Origin: Nemophila menziesii
Lineage: Eukaryota > Streptophyta > Magnoliopsida > Boraginales > Hydrophyllaceae
Direction of reading: 5' to 3'
Assembly: GCA_029959085.1 (NCBI GenBank)
Contig: JARWIR010000005.1
Span: 50,780,850 to 50,844,849, forward strand
Length of the DNA: 64,000 nucleotides
Positions 44,847 through 57,297 of this stretch are shown piece after piece (position 1 is the first letter of the stretch; every line of letters starts with the position of its first letter). The notes under the pieces were generated by a model. That model saw nothing but the letters and a program-made list of their open reading frames with translations, had not been told where the DNA came from and searched no databases. The position numbers and the translations under genes are program-made.

Positions 44847-46371
44847 TGGTCGCTCCTAAAGTGTGATATAAATTCAACACTAAAGAAGAGAAGCAATTAA
44901 GCGCAAGTGTACGAGTCGTTCCAAGTAATAGATAAGTAAATACGGGAAATTCGTCTCCACAGGGATTACGAGGTTACGATTAAGTGTTTAAATAGAAAGT
45001 AGAATTTATTTCTAAAACAAGTGAATGAAATATATGTTTGGTTTTTGTGTTTATAAGCTAGACCCAAGAAAGTAAATCTAAAGATAAACTAAATGTGACA
45101 CTAAATTAACTACTAAGATGTTACGCAAATATGAGAGGTATACTTGTGTCTCGCTAGGGAATCACCAAGGTTAATAATCTAATGCATTTGTTTAAGGGTA
45201 AAGTAGGTATTTTACTATTTGTAGGGACTCTAATATCTTCCTAACTCCCATCAGGATAGACTTAGGAAGCTATTATACGGTATTACAGATCCCGTAAGGG
45301 TGACTATAAGCTACCCTCGAATGATAAAGATTTTACCCAGTTGGCTACGTGGTTAGTTAAGGTCGCCATGCTCAATAGCAGAAACCACACGTCTATATCC
45401 TAGTTCGGTAATTAGACCCCTCCCTCTTTTCGGATGATGGTCACCACTAACGAATAGCCTAATCACTAAAACCCACCCCTGATTAGCTAAGTCATTAATA
45501 GTAAACAAGCACAAGAATATAGTCAAAACAAATTATACAACTTAATTTAAATTAAATAATATCAAATTCAAAAAACATTAAATTATAAAACCAGGGTTCT
45601 TCCATATTGCGATTCTCAAGTATGATAAGTTTAGCACATAAAAAATACAAGAATAAAAGAAATAAATATTTACATGATTTGGTGCTGATTTGTTGAAGAT
45701 TAGTCGAAGACCAATCTTCTTCTCTTCTGCTCCCTGCTCCAAGTGTTGTTGGCTTTTCTCTCTCTTAAAAATAAGTAGTATTATGAAGTGTGTTAATATA
45801 AGAGGTCTAAAAAGCCTTATATAGGTAAAAAAAATGGATTATTTCTAACTTTGTCTTAATTAAGGGATTAAGGGGCCCAGGTCTGTTTTAGTAGATCTGT
45901 TCTGTTGTTCAGTAAAAAGGATGTAACGTTTGCATCGTAAGTCCAAATCCACTCAAACCACTTCTATCGTTTCGCTAACTTACAGGCCCATCTTTTTTAT
46001 TTGAACCACTAAGTTTGAATCTGCACCTTTTGGGCTCGGGAAGGGCTACAACTGACGCCTTTCCAGTTTCTAAGACTTCTCCACGTTACTAAAGTGATGT
46101 CTTTTGCTCCTTTAACGCTTTTTCTTGATAGTGGGCTTCAAAATTCACTTATTCTCTTCATCTTGATTCCTATTAACATCCATATACCTAAGAAATTCAA
46201 ACTAAACACACAAATTAACACACAAAAGCTCTAAAAGTACAAATAATTAAAATCTGAAGGAAGAAAGTGCATTATATCAAACTATGACAATAAATCAACT
46301 AACTAAGTCCAGTTTCAAACTAAAATGATGTCTCCTAAGGGTGTTTTTACCTTACATAAAGAGAAACATCA
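44847..46371 (-). repeat. 5' LTR of element C
   Basis: 1525 bp. On minus it starts TGATGTTTCTC and ends TTTAGGAGCGACCA, followed by AGTTTT and the primer site. Confidence 0.85.
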
Positions 46372-48170
46372 ACTGTGGATCTAATGATCATGATTGGGCG
46401 AATTATCACTGCAATTCAAAATCTGTAATGTTTATTTCTAAAAGAGAGAACTATAGTTCGAATGGTCAAGGCTATGGTTAATTAAACGGTAACCATCCTG
46501 GTTTTCAATATTTAAATCCAAATGGGGCCGCAAATATGACTCATTCATATCAACCGCGACCTCAAGGGAACAACTACCAATCGAGACCACAAAATCACTA
46601 CTAAGGGGGACAGAATTATGGAAATTAAGCACTATAACAACCCGTACATGATCCGTACATAAAGAGTCTAAATAAAAAATCCTTACCTAGCTCATCCTCA
46701 ACAAGGTTCGATTAGTGGGATATAATAGATACTACAAGAACTTTTTTCCATGACACAAAAGAGTCAACTAGAACAGCAAGATGCCAATGCAAAATTGAAG
46801 GAACAACCAGCTACGTTCAAGATCCTAGATAATCAACCTTCACAAATGACGAAACAACTAAATCAACGTCCATAGGACAACTAGCCATTGATACATAAAT
46901 TCCTTGTTAGTTTAAATATTGTAAGGCAATTTCTCTTAGGAATTGGAAGCAACTCCCACCACCTCCTAGCCCGATCATGAAGGAGAAAGAGACAATTATC
47001 AAGCCAAAAGAGGTAAAGGATGTGGTTGAAAAAGACGTGGAACCTGTTACAGTTGAAGAGGTAGTTAAGGATGTAGTTAACGATGTCAGTGAAGATATAA
47101 TTGAGTATCCTATTAAGGCTATGAAGGAGAATAAAAAGAAGAAGATGGTCGTGAATGATAGTTGCCTTCCCCCATTCATTCCATCAAGTGTCCAAAAGAA
47201 GAACAATGACAAAGAGTGCAAGAAGTTCATGGACATGGTGAGAAAATTACATATTAATTTTCCGTTTGTGGAAGTCATCCAAAATATGCCGAATTATCTA
47301 AAATTTATGAAGGAGGTGCTTTCCAAAAAATGCAAATACTACGAAGGAGAGATGGTTGGTTTTCCAGAGGATTGTAGTGCAATACGTTAGAGTAAGTTGC
47401 CTCCGAAGTTAGAAGATCGCAGGAGTTTCAATATTCCAATATCTATTGGTCAGAAAGCTTTGTGTGACTTAGGTGCGAGTATCAATCTCATGGCTAGGTC
47501 AGTGTTTGAAAAGTTGAGGATTGGGAATGCAAAACCTATTGGCAGATAGATCATTATCCCATCTTGAAGGAAAGATTGAAGACGTCCTTGTCAAAGTATT
47601 TAACTTTATATTTTCGTGTATTTCATTATATCAATACCCAGATACGAATTTCCCCATCATCTTGGGAAGAACATTCCTAGCCATGGAACGTACTTTTATT
47701 GATGTAGAAAATGGAGAATTAATCATGTGAGTGCAAGACGAGGAGGAGAATTTCATTGTGTTCAAGGCGATGATGTTCCCCGGTTCTCTGGGAGATTTTT
47801 TTTCTTGGACACTATTGAACATGTAGAGAAAGAGCCAACTAAGGTTGAGGTGACCTTAGGAACAGAGGAGAGAGAGCTAAGAAATGAACCACCAAATGAA
47901 TCTCCTCTAGGTCCTAAGGAGAATACACACCTAGCTCGTGCAAAGGAGAGGAACAAGAAACGTGCTAAGAATGAGGAGTTCAGAGTAGGAAAAGAAGTCG
48001 CATTGAAAAAGCCTGATCCTCCACAGAAAGCGCGTAAACCCAAGAGTTCTTGGATGGGACCATTTGTGGTCACAAGGATTATCTCTGAAAAGTTCATGGG
48101 AGTGAAAGACAAGGGATTCAAATTCCGTGTGGTAAATGTTGATAACCTTACTCATTGCTGGGGAGGTTAG
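46372..48170 (+). pseudogene. Gag C-terminus, protease and CTD-like module of D (broken)
   Basis: 46440-46630 corresponds to the N/Q/P-rich region after the zinc knuckle of G (NHPGFQY, QPRPQGNNY). 46977-47390 is a lysine- and valine-rich linker followed by the pre-protease block (INFPFVEVIQNMPNYLKF). After a stop, GQKALCDLGASINLM (about 47450-47495) is the retropepsin site. A frame change follows, then PIILGRTFLAMERTFIDVENGEL. 47727-48170 ends with FRVGKEVALKKPDP, SSWMGPFVVTRI and FRVVNVDNLTHCWGG, the same integrase-CTD-like tail as in G. Again no reverse transcriptase or integrase core. Confidence 0.8.
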
Positions 48171-48404
48171 GTTAAGAAATAATCTGAGAGGTAACCCTCG
48201 AGTTTAATGACGGTAATCAAAAGCCATTTAATGGTGTAAACCCACATGTAAAATAGTCTATTGCTTTCGTAGTATATATTACTAAGTTTGGTGTTTTTAA
48301 CTTTGTGTTTTAGTATTACTTATAGCTAATAGGACAGAAAGGTTTAGTATTTTGTTGTGTAGATAGGTATAATTTTGAGTTTAAGGTGATTTGGAGAAGA
48401 AATC

Positions 48405-48800
48405 GCAGCTCTGGGCGACATAAGGGTCTCACGACAGACACGATATGGTCAAAGTCAGAAAATTTTAGCATGATCGACTGGCTAGTCGGCCATTGGGCGG
48501 CATACTGGTCCCCAACTGTGTTTACACTCGCGCCAAAGGGTCACGACCCTCCAAGTCAGAAGGTTACGAAACTTTGACCGGCTAGCCGGCCCTTTAGGCG
48601 GTATGATTGTGAAGGATAAAGGGTCGCGATGGTTCGCTTACGGTACGAAGTCAGAAAAATTGAACCATAGGACCGGCAATGCCGGTCCTTTCAGCGGCAT
48701 ACCGGTGCGGGACCATGTCGTCATTCGCGCCCAACCGTGTCACGATATGGGAACACGTAGTGCATGGCCGTTTAGCCGGCCAGAAGACCGACATGCCAGT
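48405..48800. repeat. GC-rich paired-palindrome array of D
   Basis: Units of roughly 100 bases, each with a CCGGCTAGCCGG-type palindrome (48477, 48578, 48680 with AATG core, 48767) and a GGCATACCGGT-type motif about 20 bases later (48510, 48599, 48702, 48790). Shared spacers include CGCGCC and AAGTCAGAA. It belongs to the same motif group as A and F and differs from G and E. Confidence 0.8.
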
Positions 48801-50946
48801 GGGGTGGCGGCAATTAACATGAAAATGAGTCCTTAGGGTTTTCAATATCAAGGAACCCTAATCCTAGCCTCCTTCAAACTCAGAAAAAAGTATATTTCAG
48901 TCCCAAACTCCACGAAAACACCAACAGAGCTTGATCCAACCATAAAAACCACACGAAAACACCATTAAACCTCCTATTCATCCATCATAAGCACATAATC
49001 ATCATCACATCCATTCCACAAAACCAAAAACACAAAATATTATCAAATTTTCAAGATTTCTTCCACCCCAAGCATGCTAAATTCTATACCTTGTTCTTCA
49101 TAAACCACCACCCAAACACCATAAAAGGCTTATTTCATACAAAAACCTCAAGAAACACCAACCATTCATAAGTTTATTCCATACTTGGTGCATCTTGAGT
49201 TGTGGGTTGGTAAATATGACGAGAAGAACAAATGCATTAGAAGTCAAGAGGAAGACACAAATCATGAGGACGAAAAACAACAGAAAAACTAATCCTCATC
49301 GATGAAACATGTGAGAAGAAATCAAGTCCTAAGGTGCCAACAGGACCACACAGGTATAACATGATAAGAGAGTTCTGGTCATTGAAAGGAGGGAAATTCC
49401 GATTGTTATAGATCAAATTCTTTCTCAACTCCGCAAGAAGGTATTGATAGTTTTTAAAACCTTGAGACCCCTTCTAATCGCGAGTTCGAGGAGATGCGCG
49501 ATGGCCGTTTAACATTTTCTAAACCCTCTCCCTGATTTCATATTTTTTTAGTGTATAATAGTTAGTTTTTACTGCTTTAGAGTCTTTTTTGAGTCATGGG
49601 ATACGATTCAGTTTGAGTTGGGGGTGGGGTACTCATTGCTATCAACCCTGTTTTTATATTTCATTTCTTTTTGAAAAATTTAAAACAAATAAAAGTTTGT
49701 TAAGGAATTATTTGATTGTAGAGTTTGTTAAATTTCCCCAAAAGAAAACTTTTTGTTAATTAATGATAGAAACCTTAGAGTTAATGTATAACGCCCTTCA
49801 ATTCATACAAACACTAGAATGTAGATAGGAAAATTTAATTAACAATGCAAAAGAAGTAAGCTTGTACTTAGTGAGAATGAGTGGTGTGTAGAACGTAAGA
49901 TCTAATTGAGTTTATATCACTTAATTGTGAACTAGAGGTGAAAGTGGAGTGAAAGTACATAGCTAGGAAAGTGATAGAGGCAGTTCTATGATATCCATTT
50001 GCGCTTTTTAACTTTCTAACTGGATTTTAATGTTATATCCGTCTTGGCCCCATTTTTAGCCTTTAAGCCTTTATTTTGTCACCACGATATAAGCCTTATC
50101 CCCTTATATTTATAGGACTTCCCATATGACCCGCACCTGAATCGCAACCCTAAGACTTCTGGTCTCTAGAGCTTGAGTTTGGGGCGGTGGGTTTCATCAT
50201 GGGACTTTACGTTGGGTGGGAATTTATGCGTTTGTATTATGTGCGCAATTGTTGATGATGTATTAATTGTAACTCTTTGTCGGGGTATTTGAAAAAATAG
50301 AGAGAGAAAAAGAAACAGAAAATAAGAGACATGATAACTCACATTAAAACGAGTGTCATGAGTATCTTACAAAAAAGATTAAATAAACTGAAAAAAATGA
50401 AAATAAAAGTAACCGGCAAAGTGGAAAGTTATGGAAATCATCTTGAAAACTATTGGGTTAATTTGGGACGCTAAATCAGTGCGTCAAGTAGGTTGAGTGA
50501 GAATGAATTCGAGTGTAAACTCAAGCTCTAGGACAGTATGTTGATGGTTAGTTAGGAGAGAGCAAAAATCTCATACAAATTTCCCAAATATACATATCAC
50601 ACTGTCCCTAGGCCTACGCTACAACCATAAAGACCTCGTGATTCTTAGATACATAGTGGAGTGAAAATATTGCTAATAGGGAGTAAGTTAAGTGGAGCAT
50701 TCAAAGAAAGTAAAGATCGATGAATACCCTATAGCCACCATTTCGAGCTAAGTATCAAGGTAATCTTCTAGCATTGAGGAATTAAATTTGGATTGATATT
50801 ATCTATGTGTTTGATGTTGTAGGATAGGTGTATGTGTGCATTAGTTTTCAGGTTGTACAATGTTAAATTTACTGTAGTTTTGCTTTAGGTATCATTCTTT
50901 AGATTTTGCATTTGCTTCTTACCTTATACCTCTACTTTTATTCTTA
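48801..50946 (+). other. 3' UTR of element D
   Basis: 48801-49540 is AT-rich and shows no gene. From 49560 the conserved UTR follows: weak first hairpin (49591-49609), GAGTTGGGGGTGGGG tract at 49615, the GAGTGGTGTGTAGAACGTAAGATC block at 49879, GAGCTTGAGTTTGGGGCGG at 50170, and the AGGAGAGAGCAAAAATCTCA region near 50555. Confidence 0.7.
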
Positions 50947-50982
50947 CTTTGTCGGGACGACAAAGGTTTGAGTTGGGAGTCT
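50947..50982 (+). promoter_or_regulatory. Second hairpin and polypurine tract of D
   Basis: Perfect stem CTTTGTCG-GGA-CGACAAAG (50947-50965), then GTTTGAGTTGGGAGTCT and the LTR. Same layout as in G. Confidence 0.8.
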
Positions 50983-52513
50983 TGATGTCTCCCTTTTTGT
51001 GAGAGAAAAACACCCTTTGGAGACATCATTTTAGGTTGAAATTGGACTTAGTTACTCGATTTATTGTCATAATTTGATATAATGTGCTTTCCTCCTTTGG
51101 AATTGAATTATTTATACATTTAGAGTTTTTGTGCGTTCATTCGTGTGTTTAGTGTGAATTTCTTAAGTATATGAATGCTAGGAGGCAGCAAGAAGAGAAG
51201 AAGTGAAGTTTGAAGTCCAAGATCAAGAAAAAGTGTTAAAGGAGCGAAAGACATCATTTTAGTGTAGGTGGAGGTGTTTTAGAAACTTGGAAGTCATCAC
51301 TTGTAGCCCTTTCCGAGCTTAAATAGTGCAGATTCTGACTTAGTGGTTCAAATGAAAAAGACGGGCCTTTGAGTTAGCAAAATTTGAGAAGTTGTTTCAG
51401 TGGATATACAACTCCGATGCGAAATTTAAAGACTTTTACTGGAGTGGTGTATAGTATTGCAGGTTTACTAAAACAGATTTGGACCCTTAACTAATTAATT
51501 TAGCCCAAGATGGGTCTAATCAGTTTTTAATCATGATAAAAGACTCCTTAGACCTCATTAATCAGTACGATTTAATATTTTAAGAGAGAGAACACTTGGA
51601 AGCAACGAAGCAGAAGTTGGAGAAGTCCTTCTTCTTCAACAACAACTTAAGTCATTCCAATTAGGTTATTCTTAGGTTATTTTCAGTTTTTGAAATTATG
51701 TCTTTTATTAATTTTCTTTATTTTATTTATTCAATTATGAGCTGAACAATTAATACTTGAGAATCATGATATGGGATGAACCCTGATTTTCTAGTTTTCT
51801 AATTTAGCGTATTTCTAATTTGGGATTATTTCAATTTAAATTATGTTGTGTATTAACATATTAACTGTACTCTTTCAGTTCTTAACTATCAATAATTTGG
51901 CCTATTAGAGATAGGTTTTAGTAATTAGGTTATACTTTAGTGGTAACGATCATCCGGAAGGGGAATTAATTACAAACCTAAGATAGAGACGTGTGGTGTC
52001 TGTTATTGAGCATGACAGCCTAACTAACCACGTAGCCAATTGGGTATAATCTTAGTTATTTGAAAGTAGCTTATAGTCACCCTGACGGGGTCAATAATAC
52101 CGTATAATAGCTTCCTAAGTCTACCCTGATGGGATTTAGGAAGAATTTAAAGTTTTGACTAATATCAAATACTTACTATACACTTAAAAAGCATGCATTA
52201 GATTGTGAATTTAGGTGATTCCCTAACAAGGCTCAAGTAAATTCTCATATTTGCGTAATCTTCTTAGTTCAGTTTCTAGCTTAATTTAGATTACTAAATA
52301 TTCTTGCGTTAGTAGTTATTAAATCAAATCAATATAAATATCTTTATCTTTATTTACTTTGCAATTAGTCCTTCTTTACTATTTAAGTATTTAAATCTAA
52401 TCTAGCAATCCTTGTGGATACAAAATCCCCTATTACTTACTTATTACTTAGAACGACCCGTACACTTGCGGTTGGTCGATTCTTTTTTTTTTAGTGTTGA
52501 ATTATATGACACT
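50983..52513 (+). repeat. 3' LTR of D, main part
   Basis: Starts TGATGTCTCCC. It is interrupted 13 bases before its end by element E; the last 13 bases, TTAGGAGCGACCA, are at 60763-60775. Total about 1544 bp. A TATA-like box is not obvious. Confidence 0.85.
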
Positions 52514-53990
52514 TGGTGGGGCCTAGGGTGTGATAAAATAAGATATAATTAAAGTGCAAAAACACCCTAAAACTACACGGTTCTGCAAGTATACAGATCG
52601 TATGCAAGTTTTAGATAAAGATTCGTTCCGCAGAGACTACAGAGGTTAGGAGAATCTTATGCAAATACCAAGTGTAAATAATTAAAGCTAGAACAACTAA
52701 ACGCAATTAAAAGTAAAGATAAATAGATTTTTGTTTGATTTTCTAATAAACTAAATTAAACTAAGGAATTAAAAGACAGAAAATTAAATATGAAAGAGAA
52801 GTAATATGAGAATATAGCTTAAGTTATTAGCATGTAATCCCCACTAGTTTTGCCGTTCTAAACATGTAAGGGTGAATTATGTAGTATTTCCCTAATCGGT
52901 CCCAATGTGCTATCGGTAGTTTAAAATAGGATTTACCTGTGTCAATAAGGCTTCCTAAGCAAACTTTTCCTGTAATTGGTAAAGAGTCACCAGACTCAAC
53001 CATAGTGATTATCTAGCTAGGTTGGGTTGTCAGATCAAACCTAAAACTAAACGTTATGTGCTAAACATGCAATTGAACACCGTTGTCAATGGTATCCTAA
53101 TTACTAGATGGTAATTCTAATGGCGGCCGTCCACAAGAACACAGAATATAAATTCAAACACATAAACAGAGAATAAAAACTATAATTCTATTTAAAACAT
53201 TAAATTCCCAAATTAGATAGATGTCAATCAAAACTAGGGTTCATACATATATGCTAAAACTTAAGCTAAATAAATTTAGTTCATGAAAGAAAAGAAAGAA
53301 ATTACAAAATTAAAGGTAGAAGAAGACATTGTTGATGACAGCTCCTTCCAGACTTCTCTCTTGTGTTGTAAGCTTCCTCTTGGTTTAAGGTTTCACCAAG
53401 GATGATTTAAGAGTGTTAAGAGGCTGTATTTATAGGTTAGAGGTTGACCTAATTCGTTTCTTTAGAGATAAGTTAAGTAATGGACTCCTAGCCCAACTCA
53501 AATTCGTAAGGAAATAAAGATAAACACTGCTGCGTTGTTTTGGTCGTAACTTCTTTATTATTGGTCCGATTTTGCTCCACAAGATACCAAAAGAATCGCA
53601 ACAGAATTATCTACGCCCTTTAGAAGGAAATTACCAAATTCGGCCTCTTTATTAGGTAAAAACGCCTATCTTTGCAGAATCCCAGATTTAGGCAGCTTTT
53701 CCTTTTCCATCTTTTTAGCAATTATTTCCTTATCTCCAATTACCATGCAAATCTCCTTCCATAAGTTGTTGTCTTTGACTTGGACTCTAATTAATCTCCA
53801 TAATTATCTTTAAAGCTTCACACTAAATAAACAATTAAACCCAATATGCTCTAAAAATAATAATTCTACAAATCAAGACCCAAAATAGGAAAGTGCACTA
53901 AAATAAGCTAAAATCAACCTATAAACTAATAAATAAGCCTAAAATGATGTCTCATGAGTGTATTTTACTATCACAAATGAGGAGACATCA
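52514..53990 (-). repeat. 3' LTR of element E
   Basis: On minus, TGATGTCTCCTC to CCCCACCA. Identical in length (1477) and, by eye, in sequence to 59281-60757. A TATA box (CCTATAAATA on minus) lies at 53427-53436. Confidence 0.95.
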
Positions 53991-54026
53991 AGACCCCCAA
54001 CTCAAAGTTGTATCGTCCCGATACAA
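53991..54026 (-). promoter_or_regulatory. Polypurine tract and second hairpin of E
   Basis: Minus strand: perfect stem TTGTATCG-GGA-CGATACAA (54008-54026), then CTTTGAGTTGGGGGTCT and the LTR. The stem sequence differs from G and D (TTTGTCG) but the pairing is preserved. Confidence 0.85.
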
Positions 54027-55526
54027 TAAAAGTAAAGAACAGTAGGGTAGTCAAAATAAACAAGAAGAAGTCGGAGGAGAACAAGAACAAAATATAATGA
54101 ATGATCCTAGAGCAAAATATCTAAAAAGTCTCATGTAGTAATGCTCAAGAAATAATACTCAAATATGCCTAATACACATGCAATCAACAATCCATAAGTT
54201 CAAGTTAAGATTAATTTCGCAATGCCAGAAGGAGAGGATGATAACTTAGTTCAGGTTAATGGCTATAGGTTGTTCATAGGTCCCAAATAAAGCATCCAAT
54301 GGTCCACTTACCTACTACCTAATAGCTCAATTGTTTCTCCATCTAGTAGTTAAAAATCCTAAGGTCTTTGGTTGTAACTTGGCTTAAGGACGGGTGTGGT
54401 ATATTTGGATAATGAAAAGTGAGCTTTTGGCTCTCTCCTCACTAGCCATCAACGAATCGCCCTAGAGCTTGAGTTTTCACTCGAAGATGTTCTCACTCAA
54501 CCCAATTTATTTATGCTTTTTAATGTGCATCCCCCATAATCCCAATTATAACCTTTGATGATATAAAATCCACTTTGCCGGTCCGAATATATATTCTCTT
54601 TTCAAATCAATTTTTTCTTTTGTATAGCTATGACTCTCTTTTTGATGTTTGAGATATCACGCTATTTTTTATATATATATATTCTTTTTCTTTTTTATGC
54701 CCTTGTTGGCAAATTTAGCTCGTAGCTTCTTTTTCATTCACTATTACCCCGGCAAAGGGTTACAATAATAACAATTCATCATCAATAAAATCACAAAGAT
54801 AATTCCAAAATTCCCAAAGTTCCCTAATGATGAAACCCACCACCCCAAACTCAAGCTCTAAAACGAGTTGTCTCAGGTTTTGCGATTCGAGTGCGGGTCA
54901 TATAGATAAGTCCTAAAAACTAGGGTAAGGATTATAATGTGTTTCAATAAAAAGGATTTAGAAAGGCTCAGAGGGGCTAAGACGGATAAATAATAATAAT
55001 AATCAAATAAAAGGGTGAGAAAGTCTAAAGGCTTCAAGTGTTTTAATCATGAAAGAACTGCCTTAGTCATTTTTCTAACTACCGGATTTCGTTACTTTTT
55101 CACTAATAGTTCATAGACAAGTGGGTTTTCAACTAATTTTAAACCTCACGTTCTACACACCAAATAACTATCCCTAAGTTTCAACGTACTTCTTAGCATT
55201 GCTCATTAACTTTTCTATCCTTTATTTCATGTTTTCATGCATGCATGCTAAACAATTTTGTTGCATCTTTCAAAAACATACTACCTACTATCATTGACCT
55301 AATAAAATCATGCTCACATAGGTACATTCAAAGATATTCTATGCCTTAATTCAACCTAAAAATTTTAAATTTTATGCAAAAACAAAAAGAAGATGAGGAC
55401 AACGAATCCCCACCCCCAACTCAAAAGTGAGCCGTGTCCCCACGACTCGAAAAAGACTCAAAAATGGAATAAAATTTAAAATAAAACTAACTAAACTACC
55501 TAATGCATCCAAGCTATTGAGAAAAA
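54027..55526 (-). other. 3' UTR of element E
   Basis: Conserved UTR in a young copy, so probably functional. Polypurine look-alikes lie near 54838-54860 (TTGAGTTTGGGGTGGTGGG on minus) and 55406-55424, and the first hairpin at 55429-55448. The TTCTACACACCA block is near 55150. No gene. Confidence 0.75.
55429..55448 (-). other. First 3' UTR hairpin, E copy
   Basis: Minus strand stem GAGTCGTG/CACGGCTC around a GGGA loop. One U-A pair of the G copy is here a U-G wobble, so the 8-bp stem is kept in the RNA. Confidence 0.65.
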
Positions 55527-55994
55527 TTAGAATGACTTACCTGGTTGGCCATAGAGATCCATCATATCATCCTCATCTTCTGAAGCTGAGGGATCGGTGT
55601 AATCATCTATATCCTTGTACAAGGTCGAATTATCTACCCTTGTTTCCAATTGCATGATTTCTACCCAAAGGTCTTTGTTATCTTCGCGTAATCTTTCAAC
55701 TTCGTTCTGTAACTGAATAGCCCAAGGAGGAAGATCATAAGCAATTTTGGAAGAGGAGGTAGAAGAACCTTGGTCTTGGATATTTATCTTGTCTAAAGGC
55801 CTCCTTGACGGTGTGGACATTCTAGCAGTTAATCTCTTCTTTGGTAGTGGTTGTTCAGGTGCCTGTTCTTTTGATTCTTCAGAAACCTCATCAATATTGA
55901 TGGGTTTTTCAATAGTAGCTCCAGGCAATTTCTTATTCTTCCCAAGGATTGAACACTTTCTCTTGTATTCCATAGCTTCAGATCTGTTAGTCAT
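55527..55994 (-). CDS. Third ORF of element E (155 residues, unknown role)
   Basis: Open from the ATG at 55994; a longer reading from 56009 would need GTG. It is basic at the N-terminus (EYKRKCSILGKNKK), with a proline/serine-rich middle, then PPWAIQLQNEVERLREDNKDLW, a predicted coiled coil, and an acidic tail (DPSASEDEDDMMDLYG). It lies between the palindromes and the UTR, where F and B2 carry a remnant of a larger frame. My inference is that this is the N- and C-terminal parts of that larger protein with its middle lost. The open frame in a young element suggests it may be made; its function is unknown, and a chance survivor is possible. Confidence 0.55.
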   Translation of the reverse strand: MTNRSEAMEYKRKCSILGKNKKLPGATIEKPINIDEVSEESKEQAPEQPLPKKRLTARMSTPSRRPLDKINIQDQGSSTSSSKIAYDLPPWAIQLQNEVERLREDNKDLWVEIMQLETRVDNSTLYKDIDDYTDPSASEDEDDMMDLYGQPGKSF

Positions 55995-56009
55995 ACTTGA
56001 TTCACCCAC

Positions 56010-56359
56010 AACTCAAGTTATACCAAGGATGGATAAAAAGTTTAACGACAATTGGTTTAGCTTGATGTTGTTGCTTGGAATTGATGAAAGAGAAAGGTTA
56101 TTTGATTGATCTTGGAAGAATTCTTTAAAGCTTGTTGAATATGATGGTGTTTTAATGGTGTAGTGTGATGACTTTGATGAAGGATTGTGTTTATGGAAGA
56201 TTTAGGAGAGGATTTGATGAGTTGTTGTGTTAATTGTGAAGGTTTGCACAAGCTTTAAGATGTTTATATAGGGTTTGGGTCTGAAAAATTCGTGGGTGGA
56301 AGGCTAGGGTTAATCTCATAAGGTAAGAGTTTGATTAGGAAAAGAATTCTTTCTTTAAA
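56010..56359 (-). other. Spacer of E between third ORF and palindromes
   Basis: 350 bases, AT-rich, no gene. It could serve as the leader of the third ORF; no promoter motif is evident. Confidence 0.4.
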
Positions 56360-56720
56360 CCGCCTCTTGCGGTGCACCGGACATATCCCGCGGTGTACCG
56401 CAGCTTCTGTTGCTCCAAAAATTTTTACCTACTGGATAATACCCGAGCTAGCACCCCGTGGTACGGGTTTTTGGGTCGCGGACCAGGGGTGCGGTGCAGG
56501 GGGTAGTCCGCAGCATGTCCGTCAAAAAACCCGAGGTACCCAACCCGTGGTACGGGTTTTAGGCGCGCGGACTAGGGTCCGGTGTACCGCGCCATGCCCC
56601 GCGATTTTTTTCGACCTTCTGGATAAAACCCGAGCTAGCCAACCCGTGGTACGGGTTTTTGGGGCGCGGTGCATCCCTGCGGACCATGGGGTAGTCCGCG
56701 GGGTAGTCCGCGCCAGACTT
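56360..56720. repeat. GC-rich paired-palindrome array of E
   Basis: Units of about 100-180 bases containing AACCCGTGGTACGGGTTTT-type palindromes (near 56451, 56540, 56650) preceded by CCCGAGCTAGC, together with GCGGTGTACCGC-type palindromes (near 56391 and 56578) and TAGTCCGCGGGGTAGTCCGCG at 56692-56712. The sequence is unlike G, D, A or F, but the place and the pairing of two palindrome types are the same. Open frames on both strands here are repeat artefacts. Confidence 0.8.
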
Positions 56721-56940
56721 GAAGTTCCTCCAGATTTTTCCTTTTGACCCCAAACTCGTTTCCTGCACAATAACACACTACCTTTCTCTCCCATTAGCTT
56801 GAAAACACAATTAAAATATACACTAACTTAAAATTAAACACTACAAAGCAAAAACAACTAATCTAAAAAGCAATTAAAACAAGGGGTGTCTCCCAAGAGC
56901 ACTTTTGTTTAACGTCTTTGAGTTAGAAGTGTACCTCAGG

Positions 56941-57282
56941 CTAATCGCATTCGACAAGGTAGATTTTCTCTCCTTGCTCAAAGTCCTCACTGTCATAGTA
57001 TCTCTTCAAACGCTGGCCATTCACCATGAATGTCCGTTGCTCGGCTGGATTTTCAATCTCAATCGCTCCATGAGGTGTGACTTTGGTAACAATGTAAGGT
57101 CCTTCCCAACGGGATTTAAGCTTTCCTGGGTAGTTTGAAAATCGAGAGTTGTATAATAAAACCTTCTGTCCAATCTCGAGATTCTTTGGACGGAGCCGTT
57201 TATCATGCCATCGCTTTGTTTTCTCCTTATAGAGACGTGAATTTTCATAGGCATGATAGCGAAGCTCCTCCAATTCGTTCAA
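56941..57282 (-). pseudogene. Integrase C-terminal remnant of E (GPY/F module)
   Basis: 113 codons reading from TTG, with no ATG and 15 bases after the Gag stop, so it is not obviously translated. It is the very end of a Ty3-type integrase: RYHAYENSRLYKEKTKRWHD, EIGQKVLLYNSRF, KSRWEGPYIVTKV, then FMVNGQRLKRYY. In complete elements this follows the catalytic integrase and contains the GPY/F domain, which is linked to multimerisation and target binding in the family. Everything upstream of it in pol has been deleted. The residues are well preserved, which fits a recent deletion or a retained role. Confidence 0.8.
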
Positions 57283-57297
57283 CTAGAATTAATTTGA

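Larger units (their letters stand above)
41970..46371 (-). mobile_element. Element C: LTR element with UTR but no coding region
   Basis: Minus strand. 5' LTR 44847-46371, degenerate tRNA-Asp primer site, about 600 bases of spacer with an ATT microsatellite, then the conserved 3' UTR (42737-44200), polypurine tract and a truncated 3' LTR (41970-42700). No trace of gag, protease or integrase. The LTR end TTTAGGAGCGACCA is shared with D, so C and D are close relatives. Its 5' LTR abuts D in the middle of the D gag, which suggests C inserted there and the left side was later lost. The 240 bases before it (41731-41969) hold nothing I recognise. Confidence 0.8.

Noticed and set aside
56331..56747. 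138-codon plus-strand frame and overlapping minus-strand frames
   Set aside because: All are by-products of the GC-rich palindrome array; the same happens in G (26747-27249), D and F, with unrelated peptides.
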